A stretch of DNA of 51,762 nt from Massilia horti. Its GTDB lineage: Bacteria; Pseudomonadota; Gammaproteobacteria; Burkholderiales; Burkholderiaceae_D. The position numbers were made by a program, and so were the translations under genes. The notes beneath the pieces are model-generated. The model worked only from the letters and a program-made list of their open reading frames with translations. It did no database searches and had not been told where the DNA came from. Of this stretch, positions 40,868-51,138 are shown one piece after another (within the stretch, counting starts at the first letter, position 1; every line of letters begins with the position of its first letter). The stretch spans positions 1 through 51,762 of the forward strand of contig NZ_SPUM01000037.1 in the NCBI RefSeq assembly GCF_004614195.1, in the 5' to 3' direction.

Positions 40868-41512
40868 TCAGCCGTTCGGGAAATGCGACACGAACCAGTT
40901 GGTGGCCAGCGAAGCGACTTCCTCCAGCTTGCCGGGTTCCTCGAACAGGTGGGTGGCGCCGGGCACGATGACGAGCTGCTTTTCGCAGCGCAGATCGTCG
41001 TGTGCGCGCCGGTTCAGTTCGATGACGATGTCGTCGTCGCCGCCCACGAGCAGCAGGGTGGGCGCGCGCACCGCCTGCAATGCATGTCGCCCGGCCAGGT
41101 CAGGGCGTCCGCCGCGCGAGACCACCGCTGCGATGTCAATGCCCGGTTCGGCGGCCAATTGCAGCGCGGCGGCGGCGCCGGTGCTGGCGCCGAACAGGCC
41201 GAGTTTCAATGTTGAGGTGGCCGGCTGCTGGCTTAGCCAGGCCGCGGCAAAGCCGAGGCGCTGGGTCAGCAAGGGAATATTGAAGCGATTTTCGTAGGTG
41301 CGGTCTTCCTGCGGCGTGAGCAGGTCGAGCAGCAGGGTGCCAATGCGCGCTTCGCGCAATACCCCTGCCACGTAGTTGTTGCGCGGGCTGAGGCGGCTGC
41401 TGCCGCTGCCGTGCGCGAACAGGACGACGCCGATGGGAGGTGTTGGAAGCTCCAGCATGCCTTCCATGGTTGCCGTGCCGGCGCCGATTTGAACGAGTTC
41501 CTTGCTTTCCAT
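40868..41512 (-). CDS. Alpha/beta hydrolase of the dienelactone hydrolase type
   Basis: A 214-residue cytosolic hydrolase. The strand VVLFAHGSGSSR gives the oxyanion-hole region, LGLFGASTGAAAAL the nucleophile elbow (Ser110), LLLVGGDDDIV the acid and GATHLFEEPG the histidine, so the triad is complete. The same family is often fused to a phosphoribosyltransferase in other bacteria; here it stands alone. GGAGG precedes the ATG, and it forms a two-gene unit with CapA. The substrate is unknown. Confidence 0.82.
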   Translation of the reverse strand: MESKELVQIGAGTATMEGMLELPTPPIGVVLFAHGSGSSRLSPRNNYVAGVLREARIGTLLLDLLTPQEDRTYENRFNIPLLTQRLGFAAAWLSQQPATSTLKLGLFGASTGAAAALQLAAEPGIDIAAVVSRGGRPDLAGRHALQAVRAPTLLLVGGDDDIVIELNRRAHDDLRCEKQLVIVPGATHLFEEPGKLEEVASLATNWFVSHFPNG

Positions 41513-41715
41513 TGACCGTTCCTCCGTTTGCCTTTTGACGCAGGGGAGCGGGGAAGATTCCTATGTTTAGTCGAGTGTTTGAAGTGGCCGCGACAAAATT
41601 AAGGAACAATTGTGAAACTTTTTATAAAGAAAAATGTTACGCTGGCTACGCAAGCTAGACACATCTAATTCTACGGTTCGGTTGAGACGATGAAGCCACG
41701 AAAGAGGTATGTTGC

Positions 41716-42624
41716 ATGATGCAGGCGTTTTTTTCCAAGCGAGCGGGGATGATAATCCTCGCAGCTTTTGTCGTGGCCTGCTCACAGCAAAAAGAGTCCG
41801 ACGTGAAGCCCATGCTGGTGGCTGGCACACCCGCAGTTTTGCCTGGCGCAGCCTCCGTTTCTGCAGCTACGCCGAGTGAGGCTCCCGCCTTGAGCAGGGA
41901 GCACGAAGGGCAACTGATGCGGGCGATTTTCCAGGACAATTATGATTCCAACAGCGGCAACGCGGTGGTGGACATCCGACAAAACGGAACCGACTCCACG
42001 TACCTGATGGCACTCGTCTGTGCAAACGAGTTAGCTGACGGGCGTACCGCCGTTATTGTGAATGGCTCGCCATCTGACCAAAATGGCGCCGACATGTCTG
42101 CACACGTCACACCCGGAATGCTCAACGTGTATACAGTGCGGCGTGAAGATGGCGATTGGACTGTCTTGGAACGCCGTGAAAATGTCGCGTCCGTAGGATC
42201 GCATGGCCAGATCGGCAGCGTAAAATGGATAAATCTCAGCCCCAACAAACAAGGCTTCATTGTCTCCTCAGGCGGGGTATGGCAGGGTTATGAAATCAGC
42301 ATGGCCGATGTCTTCGACCTCGGCGACGGCGTACGCCATCTCGGTGGTTTCCGCGAAATGTCCGGCAATTCTGGTGCTTGCATGCCTGAGGTGGACGAGT
42401 GCTGGGAGATCGATAGCAGCATGCGCTTTGTTGACAGTCCCCAACCCGCAGCCTATCGCGACATTTTGGTCGACTTCAAGGGGAAGCGTTACAAGGTCAC
42501 CGAGAACAAATCGGGCGATTTTACAGAGCACCTTAAAGCCAACATCGAACAGTCCGCTCGCTACCATTTCGACGGCAAGAAATACGTGCTGGTATCAGGC
42601 ACCAATCCGGTACCAAGTATCTAA
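41716..42624 (+). CDS. Uncharacterised lipoprotein
   Basis: A 302-residue protein with a lipoprotein signal (lipobox FVVAC, Cys22), a proline/alanine/serine-rich linker (about 30-60) and a mixed alpha/beta mature part. Features such as WTVLERRENVASVGSHGQIGSV, WQGYEISMADVFDLGDGV and GACMPEVDECWEID suggest a sensor-like or binding role, but I recognise no family. GAGG lies upstream of the first ATG. A 12-bp hairpin immediately after the stop probably ends the transcript. Confidence 0.65.
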   Translation: MMQAFFSKRAGMIILAAFVVACSQQKESDVKPMLVAGTPAVLPGAASVSAATPSEAPALSREHEGQLMRAIFQDNYDSNSGNAVVDIRQNGTDSTYLMALVCANELADGRTAVIVNGSPSDQNGADMSAHVTPGMLNVYTVRREDGDWTVLERRENVASVGSHGQIGSVKWINLSPNKQGFIVSSGGVWQGYEISMADVFDLGDGVRHLGGFREMSGNSGACMPEVDECWEIDSSMRFVDSPQPAAYRDILVDFKGKRYKVTENKSGDFTEHLKANIEQSARYHFDGKKYVLVSGTNPVPSI

Positions 42625-42627
42625 TAT

Positions 42628-42656
42628 TGCGGTCGCAGCCAGGCGCTGCGACCGCA
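42628..42656 (+). terminator. Probable intrinsic terminator after the lipoprotein gene
   Basis: TGCGGTCGCAGC and GCTGCGACCGCA form a perfect 12-bp stem with a 5-base loop, starting 4 bases after the stop codon. A moderately T-rich stretch (GTTGCTTGCTT) follows. The rest of the gap to 42806 is AT-richer and holds nothing I can name. Confidence 0.65.
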
Positions 42657-42806
42657 GTTGCTTGCTTACGAGCGCCACGGCAGTTCGATCGCCTCTCCAC
42701 TTGGCAAATGCACCGGCACCGTTGATTTGTGACAATTCGTGAACATATATGTTGACAATTTGATCGAGAATGTCGGAATCGTCGAACAATTCGAATAGGC
42801 CTCAAT

Positions 42807-43331
42807 ATGATCAAACGGGAGCATGCAGGAGACAAAACGACGGAACATGGTGGCGATGACGGTGACGGAGGAAATCAGGGCGGTGCAGAGATTGCACGCA
42901 AAGGGCCCAACGCGGCACCCCTCCTTGCGGTCATAATTGCAATTTGGATTCCTGATTTCATCGCCAAATTATCCCAGCCCTTTGATTGGCTGCTTCTTTT
43001 ATTTGGCGCGGGACTGGTTTTCGCTGCCGCGATATTGTGGGGCGCACTGTACAGCTACCAAAGGCGCACTCCATTTCTGAGGATTACGGGTAGCCATTTC
43101 GAGTTCTATGGCCATACACTTTTCCATCGACGTATTATTCCGCTACGCGACATTACACAGGTGTCCTTGTCCAGGACGCCGAGCTTCATTGATGGCGCCT
43201 ATTTATTGACTGTGGTGTCGTCGTCGCGCGTCACCACGATGCGGGTGCCTCCCCGTCCTCCGTCCGTCGTTACAGAAGTGAAGAATTTGCTTGCTTGCCA
43301 ATTCAAGGGTCTCTTTTTCGAGGCAGAATAA
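42807..43331 (+). CDS. Two-helix membrane protein with PH-like cytosolic domain
   Basis: A 174-residue protein. A Gly/Asp-rich polar start (about 1-35) leads into two membrane helices (about 37-55, PLLAVIIAIWIPDFIA, and 60-84, WLLLLFGAGLVFAAAILWGAL). The rest (about 90-174) looks like a small PH-type domain: FLRITGSHFEFYGHTLFHRR and IIPLRDITQVSLSRTPSF, as in bPH proteins. I cannot name a function. The true start is uncertain. It ends 82 bp before a strong terminator. Confidence 0.55.
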   Translation: MIKREHAGDKTTEHGGDDGDGGNQGGAEIARKGPNAAPLLAVIIAIWIPDFIAKLSQPFDWLLLLFGAGLVFAAAILWGALYSYQRRTPFLRITGSHFEFYGHTLFHRRIIPLRDITQVSLSRTPSFIDGAYLLTVVSSSRVTTMRVPPRPPSVVTEVKNLLACQFKGLFFEAE

Positions 43332-43412
43332 TCACATGCATTCCGGTCATCAGGGAATGGAGCGGCTGGAAAGTAACCTGTGAAAGCCATAGGCTACAAA
43401 AAATAGTGTCAT

Positions 43413-43441
43413 AAAAAAACCGGCCCACGAGGGCCGGTTTT
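43413..43441. terminator. Bidirectional intrinsic terminator
   Basis: AAAACCGGCCC (43416-43426) and GGGCCGGTTTT (43431-43441) form an 11-bp stem with a 4-base loop, with a run of A on the left and T on the right. It ends the rightward two-helix protein gene and the leftward MFS gene that converge here. Confidence 0.88.
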
Positions 43442-43461
43442 GGTTTGGCGAGCTCCAGCGC

Positions 43462-44805
43462 TCAGTCGCGTATCTCCAGCGCCCTGTTCAAGCTCAGCGC
43501 CGCCAGCGTGCCGACGGCGCCCGACAGCAGATACAGGCTCACATACCCCAGGCCGAAGTTGGCCGACAGTCCGAGCGCGATCACCGGCGCGAACGCGGCG
43601 CCCACCAGCCAGGCCAGGTCCGAGGTGAGGGCGGCGCCGGTGTAGCGGAAGCGCTGCTGGAAGTTGGCGGTCACAGCGCCAGCGGCTTGGCCATACGACA
43701 GGCCGAGCAGGGCGAAGCCGACCAGGATGAAGATGTTCTGGCCGGTTTCGCCGCCGTCGATCAGGCTCGGCACGCAGGCCGAGAAGATCGCGATCAGCAC
43801 CGCGACCGTGCCCAGCGTGTTACGACGGCCAAATTTGTCGGCGACGACGCCCGAAAGCAGGATGCCGAGCGCGGCGATGCCGGCGCCGATCATCTGCAAG
43901 TTGAGGAATTCGTCGGTCGGGCGCGTGTCGTACAACTGGATCCACGACAGCGGGAACACGGTCACGAGGTGGAAGAGGGCATAGCTGGCCAGCGCGGCCA
44001 GTGCGCCGATCAGGATGTTGCTGCCTTGGACGCGGGTCAGCTCCACCACTGGCGCGGGATCGAGCTCGTGGGCGTCGAGCAGGCGCGAATACTCGCTGGT
44101 CGACACCAGCCGCAGGCGCGCGAAGAGGGCGACCACGTTGATCGCAAACGCCACGTAGAACGGATAACGCCAGCCCCAGACGAGGAAGTCATCCATCGTC
44201 AGGTTGCTGATCAGGTAAGAAAATAACCCGGCGGCTAGGATAAATCCCACCGGTGCGCCAAGCTGGCCCAACATCGCGTACCATCCACGCTTGTTTTCCG
44301 GCGCGCTCAGCGCGAGCAGGGAAGGCAGGCCGTCCCACGAGCCGCCCTGGGCCACGCCCTGGCCGATGCGTGTGGCGGCCAGCATGACGACCGCCAGCAC
44401 GCCCCACTGCGAGTAGGTTGGCAGCATGGCAATGCCGGCGGTGGATGTGCCGAGCAGGAACAGCGCGATGGTCAGCTTGATTTCACGGCTGAAGCGGCGC
44501 TGGATGGCCATGAAGGCGATGGTGCCGATTGGTCTTGCAATAAATGCAAAGGCGAAGATCGTAAACGAGTACAGCGTGGCGTTCAGGCGGTCTGCCCAGG
44601 GAAAGAACACTGCGGGAAACACCAGCACCGAGGCGATGGCGTAGACGAAGAAGTCGAAATATTCGGAGGCGCGGCCTATGACCACGCCCACCGCGATTTC
44701 CCCGGGGTGGATTTCGCCGTCCCGGGCGTTGATGTTACGGGCCCCGCTGCGCGGGTTGCTAATCGGAGCGGCACCTGCACCGCCGTAGCCTGTCGTGCTT
44801 TGCAT
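43462..44805 (-). CDS. MFS transporter, metabolite:proton symporter type
   Basis: A 447-residue inner-membrane protein with about twelve helices in the style of the metabolite:H+ symporter branch (shikimate, alpha-ketoglutarate, proline/betaine porters). Marks: VVIGRASEYFDFFVYAIASVLVF in helix 1, FIARPIGTIAFMAIQRRFSR (motif A region), RIGQGVAQGGSWDGLPSLLAL and GVVADKFGRRN at the second motif A. The substrate is not readable. GGAGA precedes the ATG. It is a single gene, divergent from the cyo operon. Confidence 0.82.
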   Translation of the reverse strand: MQSTTGYGGAGAAPISNPRSGARNINARDGEIHPGEIAVGVVIGRASEYFDFFVYAIASVLVFPAVFFPWADRLNATLYSFTIFAFAFIARPIGTIAFMAIQRRFSREIKLTIALFLLGTSTAGIAMLPTYSQWGVLAVVMLAATRIGQGVAQGGSWDGLPSLLALSAPENKRGWYAMLGQLGAPVGFILAAGLFSYLISNLTMDDFLVWGWRYPFYVAFAINVVALFARLRLVSTSEYSRLLDAHELDPAPVVELTRVQGSNILIGALAALASYALFHLVTVFPLSWIQLYDTRPTDEFLNLQMIGAGIAALGILLSGVVADKFGRRNTLGTVAVLIAIFSACVPSLIDGGETGQNIFILVGFALLGLSYGQAAGAVTANFQQRFRYTGAALTSDLAWLVGAAFAPVIALGLSANFGLGYVSLYLLSGAVGTLAALSLNRALEIRD

Positions 44806-44958
44806 ATCTTCGTCTCCATGTAGTCATTCTGACGGCCCTGGCTCACCCCGGAAAAACAAGCCTTGAGGCAAGGGGTGGGACAAAACGTCCAATGTGCAGC
44901 TAAGGCCGTTAGCGTTACAGTAGCATGTTCTCATTCCCATGTAACGTCCTATACAAGC

Positions 44959-45963
44959 ATGATTCCTAAGACCGTCCGTCGCGGACTGGTTCTTGCCTCC
45001 CTTGCAGCGCTGGCTGGCTGTAATGCGGTGGTGATGAACCCGTCCGGAGACATTGCCAAACAGCAGGCGCATCTGATCGTCATCTCGACGCTGCTGATGT
45101 TGCTGATCATCGTTCCGGTGATAATCCTGACCATCGCGTTCGCTCGCAAATATCGCGCAAGTAATAAAGATGCGAAATACGAACCCGATTGGGACCACTC
45201 GACCAAGCTCGAACTCGTGATCTGGGGCGCACCGCTCCTGATCATCATCGCGCTGGGCCTGATCACCTGGATCTACACCCACAAGCTCGACCCGTACCGT
45301 CCGCTCGAACGCATCGATCACATGCGTCCGATCTCCACCTCGACCAAGCCGTTGGAAGTGCAGGTGGTGGCGATGGACTGGAAGTGGGCGTTCTTCTATC
45401 CGGAGCAGGGCATTGCGACGGTCAACGAACTGGTGCTGCCGGTCGACGTGCCGGTGCGCTTCAAGATCACCGCCACCTCGGTCATGAACGCGTTCTACGT
45501 GCCGGAACTGGCAGGCATGATCTATGCGATGCCGGGCATGGAGACCGAACTGAACGCGGTGCAGAACAAGCCGGTCAAGTCGGAAGGCTTCTCGGCCAAC
45601 TACAGCGGCGCCGGTTTCTCGGACATGCGCTTTGGCTACCGCGGCGTGACGCAGGCCGACTTTGACAGCTGGGTCCAGTCCGTCAAGTCGGGCGGGGGCG
45701 AATTGAATCGCACCAACTACCTGGAACTGGAAAAGCCCAGCATCAAGGATCCGGTGCGCCACTACGGCACCGTCGAGCCGACGCTGTACAACCTGGTGCT
45801 GAACCGCTGCGTGGCAGACGGCTCAGTGTGCATGAACAAGATGATGGCTGACGACGCCAAGCGCGCCAAGGCCGTCGCGATCAAAGAGATGCCGAAAAAG
45901 GCCGCGACCCAGGTCGCTGAAGCCGAGGTCTGCACCTCGCCCACCAATTCCCTGAAGAAGTAA
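44959..45963 (+). CDS. cyoA: Quinol oxidase subunit II
   Basis: A 334-residue lipoprotein subunit (lipobox LAGC, Cys21) of a cytochrome bo3-type ubiquinol oxidase. Two membrane helices (about 40-62 and 92-110) hold it in the inner membrane, and the periplasmic cupredoxin domain has [21 protein letters not shown] and [21 protein letters not shown]. The Cys/His CuA ligands of cytochrome c oxidases are absent, which marks a quinol oxidase. I place the start at 44959; a frame from 44863 would lack the lipoprotein signal. It leads the operon, 2 bp before cyoB. No promoter stands out in the 44806-44958 gap. Confidence 0.93.
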   Translation: MIPKTVRRGLVLASLAALAGCNAVVMNPSGDIAKQQAHLIVISTLLMLLIIVPVIILTIAFARKYRASNKDAKYEPDWDHSTKLELVIWGAPLLIIIALGLITWIYTHKLDPYRPLERIDHMRPISTSTKPLEVQVVAMDWKWAFFYPEQGIATVNELVLPVDVPVRFKITATSVMNAFYVPELAGMIYAMPGMETELNAVQNKPVKSEGFSANYSGAGFSDMRFGYRGVTQADFDSWVQSVKSGGGELNRTNYLELEKPSIKDPVRHYGTVEPTLYNLVLNRCVADGSVCMNKMMADDAKRAKAVAIKEMPKKAATQVAEAEVCTSPTNSLKK

Positions 45964-45965
45964 CC

Positions 45966-47969
45966 ATGCAAGAGCATTTTGATTTGACGAAGCTAATCTT
46001 CGGTCGGCTCAGCTGGGAAGCGATTCCCTACCACGAGCCGATCCTGATCGGAACCTTCATCATGGTCGCGCTGGGCGGTATTGCCTTGCTCGCGGTCCTG
46101 ACCAAGCTCCGCCTGTGGGGCTACCTGTGGAACGAATGGTTCACCAGTATCGACCACAAGAAAATCGGCATCATGTACATGGTGCTGGGCCTTGTGATGT
46201 TCCTGCGCGGCTTTGCCGACGCACTGATGATGCGCGCCCACCAGGCATTCTCGTTCGGCGACGCGCACGGCTTCCTGCCGCCGCACCACTACGACCAGGT
46301 CTTCACCGCCCACGGCGTGATCATGATCTTCTTCGTGGCGATGCCGCTGGTGACGGGCCTGATGAACTACATCGTGCCGCTGCAGATCGGCGCGCGCGAC
46401 GTGGCTTTCCCGTTCCTGAACAACTTCTCGTTCTGGATGACCGCGATGGGTGCGGTGCTGGTGATGGCGTCGCTGTTCGTCGGCGAATTCGCGCGCACCG
46501 GCTGGCTGGCTTACCCGCCGCTGTCCGGCATCCTGGCCTCGCCTGATGTCGGGGTCGACTACTACATCTGGTCATTGCAGGTGGCCGGTGTCGGCACCTT
46601 GCTGTCCGGCGTGAACCTGATCGCCACCATCGTCAAGATGCGCGCGCCGGGCATGGACATGATGAAGATGCCGGTGTTCACCTGGACCGCGCTGTGCACC
46701 AACATCCTGATCGTCATGTCGTTCCCGGTGCTGACCGCGGTGCTGGCGATGCTGGGCCTGGACCGCCTGATCGGCACCCACTTCTTCACCAATGAACTGG
46801 GCGGCAACGCCATGATGTACGTGAACCTGATCTGGATCTGGGGCCACCCTGAGGTGTACATCCTGATCCTGCCGGCGTTCGGTATTTTCTCGGAAGTCGT
46901 CTCGACCTTCTGCAACAAGCGCCTGTTCGGCTACACCTCGATGGTGTACGCGACCTGCGTGATCATGATCCTGTCTTACCTGGTGTGGCTGCACCACTTC
47001 TTCACGATGGGTTCGGGCGCGAGCGTGAACTCGTTCTTCGGCATCACCACGATGATCATCTCGATCCCGACCGGCGCGAAGATCTTCAACTGGCTGTTCA
47101 CCATGTACAAGGGCCGGATCCGCTACGAGTTGCCGATGATGTGGACCATCTCGTTCATGATCACCTTCGTCATTGGTGGCATGACCGGCGTGATGCTGGC
47201 GGTACCGCCGGCCGACTTCGTGCTGCACAACTCGCTGTTCCTGATCGCCCACTTCCACAACGTGATCATCGGCGGCGTGCTGTTCGGCCTGTTCGCTGGC
47301 GTGAACTACTGGTGGCCGAAGATGTTCGGCTACAAGCTGGAAAAGAAATGGGGCACCGCTTCGTTCTGGCTGTGGTCGGTCGGCTTCTGGGTCGCGTTCA
47401 CCCCGCCGTACATCCTGGGCTTCATGGGTTACACCCGCCGCATGTCGCACTTCGAGAACATGGACGACCAGTGGCTGTTCCGCATCTCGCTGTTCGGCAC
47501 CCTGATGATCGCGGCTGGTATCGGCTGCCTGCTGATGCAGATCCTGGTCTCGATCCGCGACCGCAAGAAGCTGGCCGACGTCACCGGCGACCCGTGGAAT
47601 GCGCGCACCCTGGAGTGGGCCACCTCGTCGCCGCCGCCTGACTACAACTTCGCGTTCACCCCGGTCGTGTACGACAACGACACCTGGGCTGACATGAAGA
47701 AGAACGGCTACAAGCGTCCGCTGAAGGACTTCGTGTCGATCCACATGCCGAAGAACACCTGGGCAGGTTTTGTTGTCGCGGCGCTGTCGGCCGTGCTGGC
47801 GTTCGGCATCATCTGGCACATGTGGCTGCTGGTTGGCGTGTCGTTCCTGGCGATGATCGCTGCAACCATCTACCACACCTTTGATTACAAACGCGATTAC
47901 TACATCCCGGCGGAAGAAGTGACCCGCACCGAGGAAGCTCGCACCCGTTTGCTGGAAGCCCATGTCTGA
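45966..47969 (+). CDS. cyoB: Quinol oxidase subunit I
   Basis: A 667-residue integral membrane catalytic subunit that reduces oxygen to water and pumps protons. It follows E. coli CyoB closely: [15 protein letters not shown] with the CuB histidine and cross-linked tyrosine, [11 protein letters not shown] with two CuB histidines, and [14 protein letters not shown] with the axial heme ligands. [11 protein letters not shown] and the C-terminal [14 protein letters not shown] are also conserved. About 15 helices are predicted, and the length is normal. It overlaps cyoC by 8 bp. Heme type (o3 or a3) cannot be told from the sequence. Confidence 0.97.
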   Translation: MQEHFDLTKLIFGRLSWEAIPYHEPILIGTFIMVALGGIALLAVLTKLRLWGYLWNEWFTSIDHKKIGIMYMVLGLVMFLRGFADALMMRAHQAFSFGDAHGFLPPHHYDQVFTAHGVIMIFFVAMPLVTGLMNYIVPLQIGARDVAFPFLNNFSFWMTAMGAVLVMASLFVGEFARTGWLAYPPLSGILASPDVGVDYYIWSLQVAGVGTLLSGVNLIATIVKMRAPGMDMMKMPVFTWTALCTNILIVMSFPVLTAVLAMLGLDRLIGTHFFTNELGGNAMMYVNLIWIWGHPEVYILILPAFGIFSEVVSTFCNKRLFGYTSMVYATCVIMILSYLVWLHHFFTMGSGASVNSFFGITTMIISIPTGAKIFNWLFTMYKGRIRYELPMMWTISFMITFVIGGMTGVMLAVPPADFVLHNSLFLIAHFHNVIIGGVLFGLFAGVNYWWPKMFGYKLEKKWGTASFWLWSVGFWVAFTPPYILGFMGYTRRMSHFENMDDQWLFRISLFGTLMIAAGIGCLLMQILVSIRDRKKLADVTGDPWNARTLEWATSSPPPDYNFAFTPVVYDNDTWADMKKNGYKRPLKDFVSIHMPKNTWAGFVVAALSAVLAFGIIWHMWLLVGVSFLAMIAATIYHTFDYKRDYYIPAEEVTRTEEARTRLLEAHV

Positions 47970-48597
47970 AATTAACGTAATGAACGGCGGCGCGGTGGCC
48001 GCCGACAGCAGCTCGCGCTACCTGGTGCGCGAGCACCACCCGGAAAACGGCACCCTGCTCGGTTTCTGGATCTACCTGATGAGCGACTGCCTGATCTTCG
48101 CCTGCCTGTTCGCGACCTATGCCGTATTGGGCCGCAATTACGCAGGCGGCCCGTCGGGCGCCGAGATCTTCGACCTGCCGCTGGTGGCGCTGAACACGGC
48201 GTTCCTGCTGTTCTCGTCGATCACCTACGGCTTTGCGATGCTGGCCGCGCAGAAGAAGAACCTGGGCAGCGTGCAGCGCTGGCTGGCGATCACCGGTGTG
48301 CTGGGCGCCTGCTTCCTGGGCCTGGAACTGTACGAGTTCTCGCACCTGATCCATGAGGGCCTGGGCCCGCAGCGTTCGGGCTTCCTGACCGCGTTCTTCG
48401 CGCTGGTCGGCACCCACGGCCTGCACGTGACCTTTGGTATCGTGTGGCTGGTGACGCTGATGTTCCAGCTCGGTAAGCATGGCATCACCAGCGAAAACTA
48501 TCGCCGCCTGTCGTGCCTGTCGATGTTCTGGCACTTCCTGGACGTTGTCTGGATCGGCGTCTTCACCTTTGTCTATTTGATGGGAGTCCTGCCATGA
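47962..48597 (+). CDS. cyoC: Quinol oxidase subunit III
   Basis: A 211-residue membrane protein with five helices. [57 protein letters not shown] and [21 protein letters not shown] are the family marks. Subunit III has no cofactor and steadies subunit I. It overlaps cyoB by 8 bp and cyoD by 4 bp (ATGA), so translation is coupled along the operon. Confidence 0.95.
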   Translation: MSEINVMNGGAVAADSSSRYLVREHHPENGTLLGFWIYLMSDCLIFACLFATYAVLGRNYAGGPSGAEIFDLPLVALNTAFLLFSSITYGFAMLAAQKKNLGSVQRWLAITGVLGACFLGLELYEFSHLIHEGLGPQRSGFLTAFFALVGTHGLHVTFGIVWLVTLMFQLGKHGITSENYRRLSCLSMFWHFLDVVWIGVFTFVYLMGVLP

Positions 48598-49004
48598 GCG
48601 GCCACCACATTGAACACGGCCACCACGGCCACGGCCACCACGGCCACGGCGATGATCACCTGGAAGCCCATGGCAGCCTGAAGGATTACAGCATCGGCTT
48701 TATCCTGTCGGTGATCCTGACCGCGATCCCGTTCTGGCTCGTGATGGGCCACGTGGTCGAGCCGGGCGCAACCCGCGCGATCATCCTCGGCTTCGCCGCG
48801 GTGCAGGTCGTTGTGCACATGATCTACTTCCTGCACATGAACTCGAAGTCCGAAGGCGGCTGGAACATGATGGCCTTGATCCTGACCGTCATCCTGCTGT
48901 TCATCGTGCTGTCCGGTTCGATCTGGGTCATGTACCACATGAACGCCAACATGATGCCGGGCATGGGCCCTGAGGCCATGCAGGGCATGCACGACATGCC
49001 ATGA
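48594..49004 (+). CDS. cyoD: Quinol oxidase subunit IV with histidine-rich N-terminus
   Basis: A 136-residue membrane protein with the three helices of CyoD ([35 protein letters not shown] and [24 protein letters not shown]). The N-terminus (residues 3-26) holds eleven histidines among glycines ([19 protein letters not shown]), more than usual for the family, and the C-terminus is methionine-rich ([20 protein letters not shown]). Both tails could bind copper, which the enzyme needs, though that is only inference. It overlaps cyoC and the SURF1 gene by 4 bp each. Confidence 0.93.
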   Translation: MSGHHIEHGHHGHGHHGHGDDHLEAHGSLKDYSIGFILSVILTAIPFWLVMGHVVEPGATRAIILGFAAVQVVVHMIYFLHMNSKSEGGWNMMALILTVILLFIVLSGSIWVMYHMNANMMPGMGPEAMQGMHDMP

Positions 49005-49789
49005 CGCAGGACCAGCACGAACCAGCGGCGCCGGCGCCAAACCGGCGTGGGCTCGCGCCCATCCTGGTAGTCTTCGGGATGCTGCTGTTCGTGCTGTTTG
49101 CGGGGCTCGGCACCTGGCAGGTCTACCGCCTGCAATGGAAGCTGGCCCTGATCGAACGCGTGAATGCACGCGTTCACGCTGCCCCGGTCGCGCCACCCCC
49201 TCCGGCGCGCTGGGCGCAGGTTAATGCCCAATCCGACGAATACCGGCATGTACGCCTGGCCGGTACTTATCTCTACGAATACACCACCGCCGTGCAGGCG
49301 TTGTCCGAACTGGGCAGCGGCTACTGGCTCCTCACGCCCCTGTGCACGCCGGACGGCAGCATCGTGCTGGTCAACCGCGGCTTCGTGCCCCAGGAGCAGG
49401 GTGGTCCCAAACACTATCCGCTGCGCCGCGCGCAGGGGCCCGTGTGCCCCGCGAACGGCTCACCGGTCACGATCAGCGGCCTGTTGCGCATCAGCGAGCC
49501 GGGCGGCGGCTTTTTGCGCAATAACGACCCCGCGGCCAACCGCTGGTACTCGCGCGACGTGGCCGCGATCGCAAGCGCGCACGCTCTCACGAACGTGGCG
49601 CCGTATTTCGTCGATGCCGGCAGGGACCAGGACCCACTGGAGGCGCCGGACCACCCGGTCGGCGGCCTGACCGTCATCGCTTTTCATAACAGTCACCTCG
49701 TCTATGCCATCACTTGGTATGCTCTTGCTTTGATGGTTGCCGCCGCCATGTGGTGGGTGGCACGCAAGAGGCATGAAGAGGACGAATGA
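49001..49789 (+). CDS. SURF1-family oxidase assembly factor
   Basis: A 262-residue inner-membrane protein with one helix at each end (about 18-38 and 234-252) and a periplasmic domain between. Family marks are FAGLGTWQVYRLQWKLALIER near the start, YRHVRLAGTYLYE, GYWLLTPLCTPDGSIVLVNRGFVP and HLVYAITWYALALMVAA at the end. SURF1 proteins deliver heme a to subunit I. A copy inside a quinol oxidase operon recalls the Surf1q of Paracoccus. It overlaps cyoD and regB by 4 bp each. cyoE is not in the window. Confidence 0.9.
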   Translation: MTQDQHEPAAPAPNRRGLAPILVVFGMLLFVLFAGLGTWQVYRLQWKLALIERVNARVHAAPVAPPPPARWAQVNAQSDEYRHVRLAGTYLYEYTTAVQALSELGSGYWLLTPLCTPDGSIVLVNRGFVPQEQGGPKHYPLRRAQGPVCPANGSPVTISGLLRISEPGGGFLRNNDPAANRWYSRDVAAIASAHALTNVAPYFVDAGRDQDPLEAPDHPVGGLTVIAFHNSHLVYAITWYALALMVAAAMWWVARKRHEEDE

Positions 49790-51138
49790 CTGCTAATCCC
49801 GAAGTATTGAACAAGCCGGACGCGGACAGCGAGCCGGCCGCGGCGGTTGCCAACGTCGAATACGCGGCAGGGCACCGCAACATGCTGCAGCTGATCGAGC
49901 TGCGCTGGATTGCCGTGATCGGCCAGATCACGACCATCGCCGCCGCCATCATGGTGTTCGACGTGCGCCTGCCGCTGGTGCCGATGCTCGAGGTGCTGGC
50001 CTGCCTGATCGCGTTTAACATCGCCAGCCACCTGCGCTGGCACGAGCACGTACCCGTCACCAACCGCGAAGTGTTCCTCGCGCTGCTGGTGGACGTGGCC
50101 ACCTTTACGGTGCAGCTGTACCTGTCCGGCGGCACCACCAATCCCTTCGCTTTTCTCTACCTGCTGCAGGTGATCCTGGCGGCGGTGCTGCTCGATATAT
50201 GGGCCACGTGGACCATCACCGTCATCACGCTCATGTGCCTGGCGCTGCTGTCGGTGTTCGCCAAGCCCCTGGCGCTGCCGTTCGACCATGCGCGCGGGAT
50301 CGCCAGCCTGTATGTGCAGGGCCTGTTGATCTGCTTTGGCCTGAATGCCGCGCTGCTGGTGATTTTCGTCTCGCGCATCAGCGGCACGCTGAAGGCCAAG
50401 GCGACCCAACTGGCGGACCTGCGCCAGCGCGCGGCCGAAGAGGAACACATCGTGCGCATGGGCCTGCTCGCGTCCGGCGCGGCGCACGAATTGGGCACGC
50501 CGCTTGCGACGCTGTCGGTGATCCTCGGCGACTGGAAGCGCATGCCCGAGTTTAAGAAGAACCCGGAGCTCTTAGAAGAGATCGCCGAAATGCAGACCCA
50601 GCTCAAGCGCTGCAAGTCGATCGTCAGCGGCATCCTGCTGTCGGCCGGCGAGACGCGCGGCGAGTCGGCGATGCGCACCACCATCCGCACCTTCCTCGAC
50701 CAGCTGGTCGACGAATGGAAGGGCAGCCGGCCGGTGCGTTCGTTCAGCTACCAGAACCGCATCAGCGAGGACATTCCGGTGGTGTTCGATTCGGCGCTCA
50801 AGCAGATGATCGATAATGTGCTGGACAACGCGCTCGAAGCCTCGCCCGATTTTGTCGGGCTGGAGGCGAGCGTGACGGAGGACGGCACGCTGACCCTGAA
50901 TGTGACCGACGCTGGCCCCGGATTCGCGCCGGCCATGCTGGCCCAGTTCGGCAAACCATACCAATCCACCAAGGGCCGGCCGGGCGGCGGGTTGGGCCTG
51001 TTCCTGGTCGTGAACGTCGCGCGCAAGCTGGGCGGCTCGGTCGCAGCCGCCAACCGGCCGCAGGGCGGGGCGCAGGTGACGCTGACGCTGCCGCTGTCGT
51101 CCATCGCACTAGAAAAGGAAGTTACGCATGTCCACTAG
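49786..51138 (+). CDS. regB: Redox-sensing histidine kinase (RegB/PrrB/ActS type)
   Basis: A 450-residue sensor kinase. About six membrane helices (45-200) include GGTTNPFAFLYLLQV, the conserved quinone-binding stretch of RegB. The H-box GAAHELGTPLATLS (His234) is the RegB form. QLKRCKSI puts a cysteine at 276, about where RegB has its redox-active cysteine. The ATPase domain has DNVLDNALEAS, DAGPGFAPAML and GGGLGLFLVVNVARK. RegB senses the quinone pool and redox state. It overlaps SURF1 by 4 bp and regA by 11 bp, so it is made together with the oxidase it probably controls. Confidence 0.9.
   Translation: MTANPEVLNKPDADSEPAAAVANVEYAAGHRNMLQLIELRWIAVIGQITTIAAAIMVFDVRLPLVPMLEVLACLIAFNIASHLRWHEHVPVTNREVFLALLVDVATFTVQLYLSGGTTNPFAFLYLLQVILAAVLLDIWATWTITVITLMCLALLSVFAKPLALPFDHARGIASLYVQGLLICFGLNAALLVIFVSRISGTLKAKATQLADLRQRAAEEEHIVRMGLLASGAAHELGTPLATLSVILGDWKRMPEFKKNPELLEEIAEMQTQLKRCKSIVSGILLSAGETRGESAMRTTIRTFLDQLVDEWKGSRPVRSFSYQNRISEDIPVVFDSALKQMIDNVLDNALEASPDFVGLEASVTEDGTLTLNVTDAGPGFAPAMLAQFGKPYQSTKGRPGGGLGLFLVVNVARKLGGSVAAANRPQGGAQVTLTLPLSSIALEKEVTHVH

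Noticed and set aside
46572..47963. A long minus-strand frame opposite cyoB
   Set aside because: It is His/Arg/Asp-rich antisense sequence; the plus strand has all heme-copper oxidase ligands.
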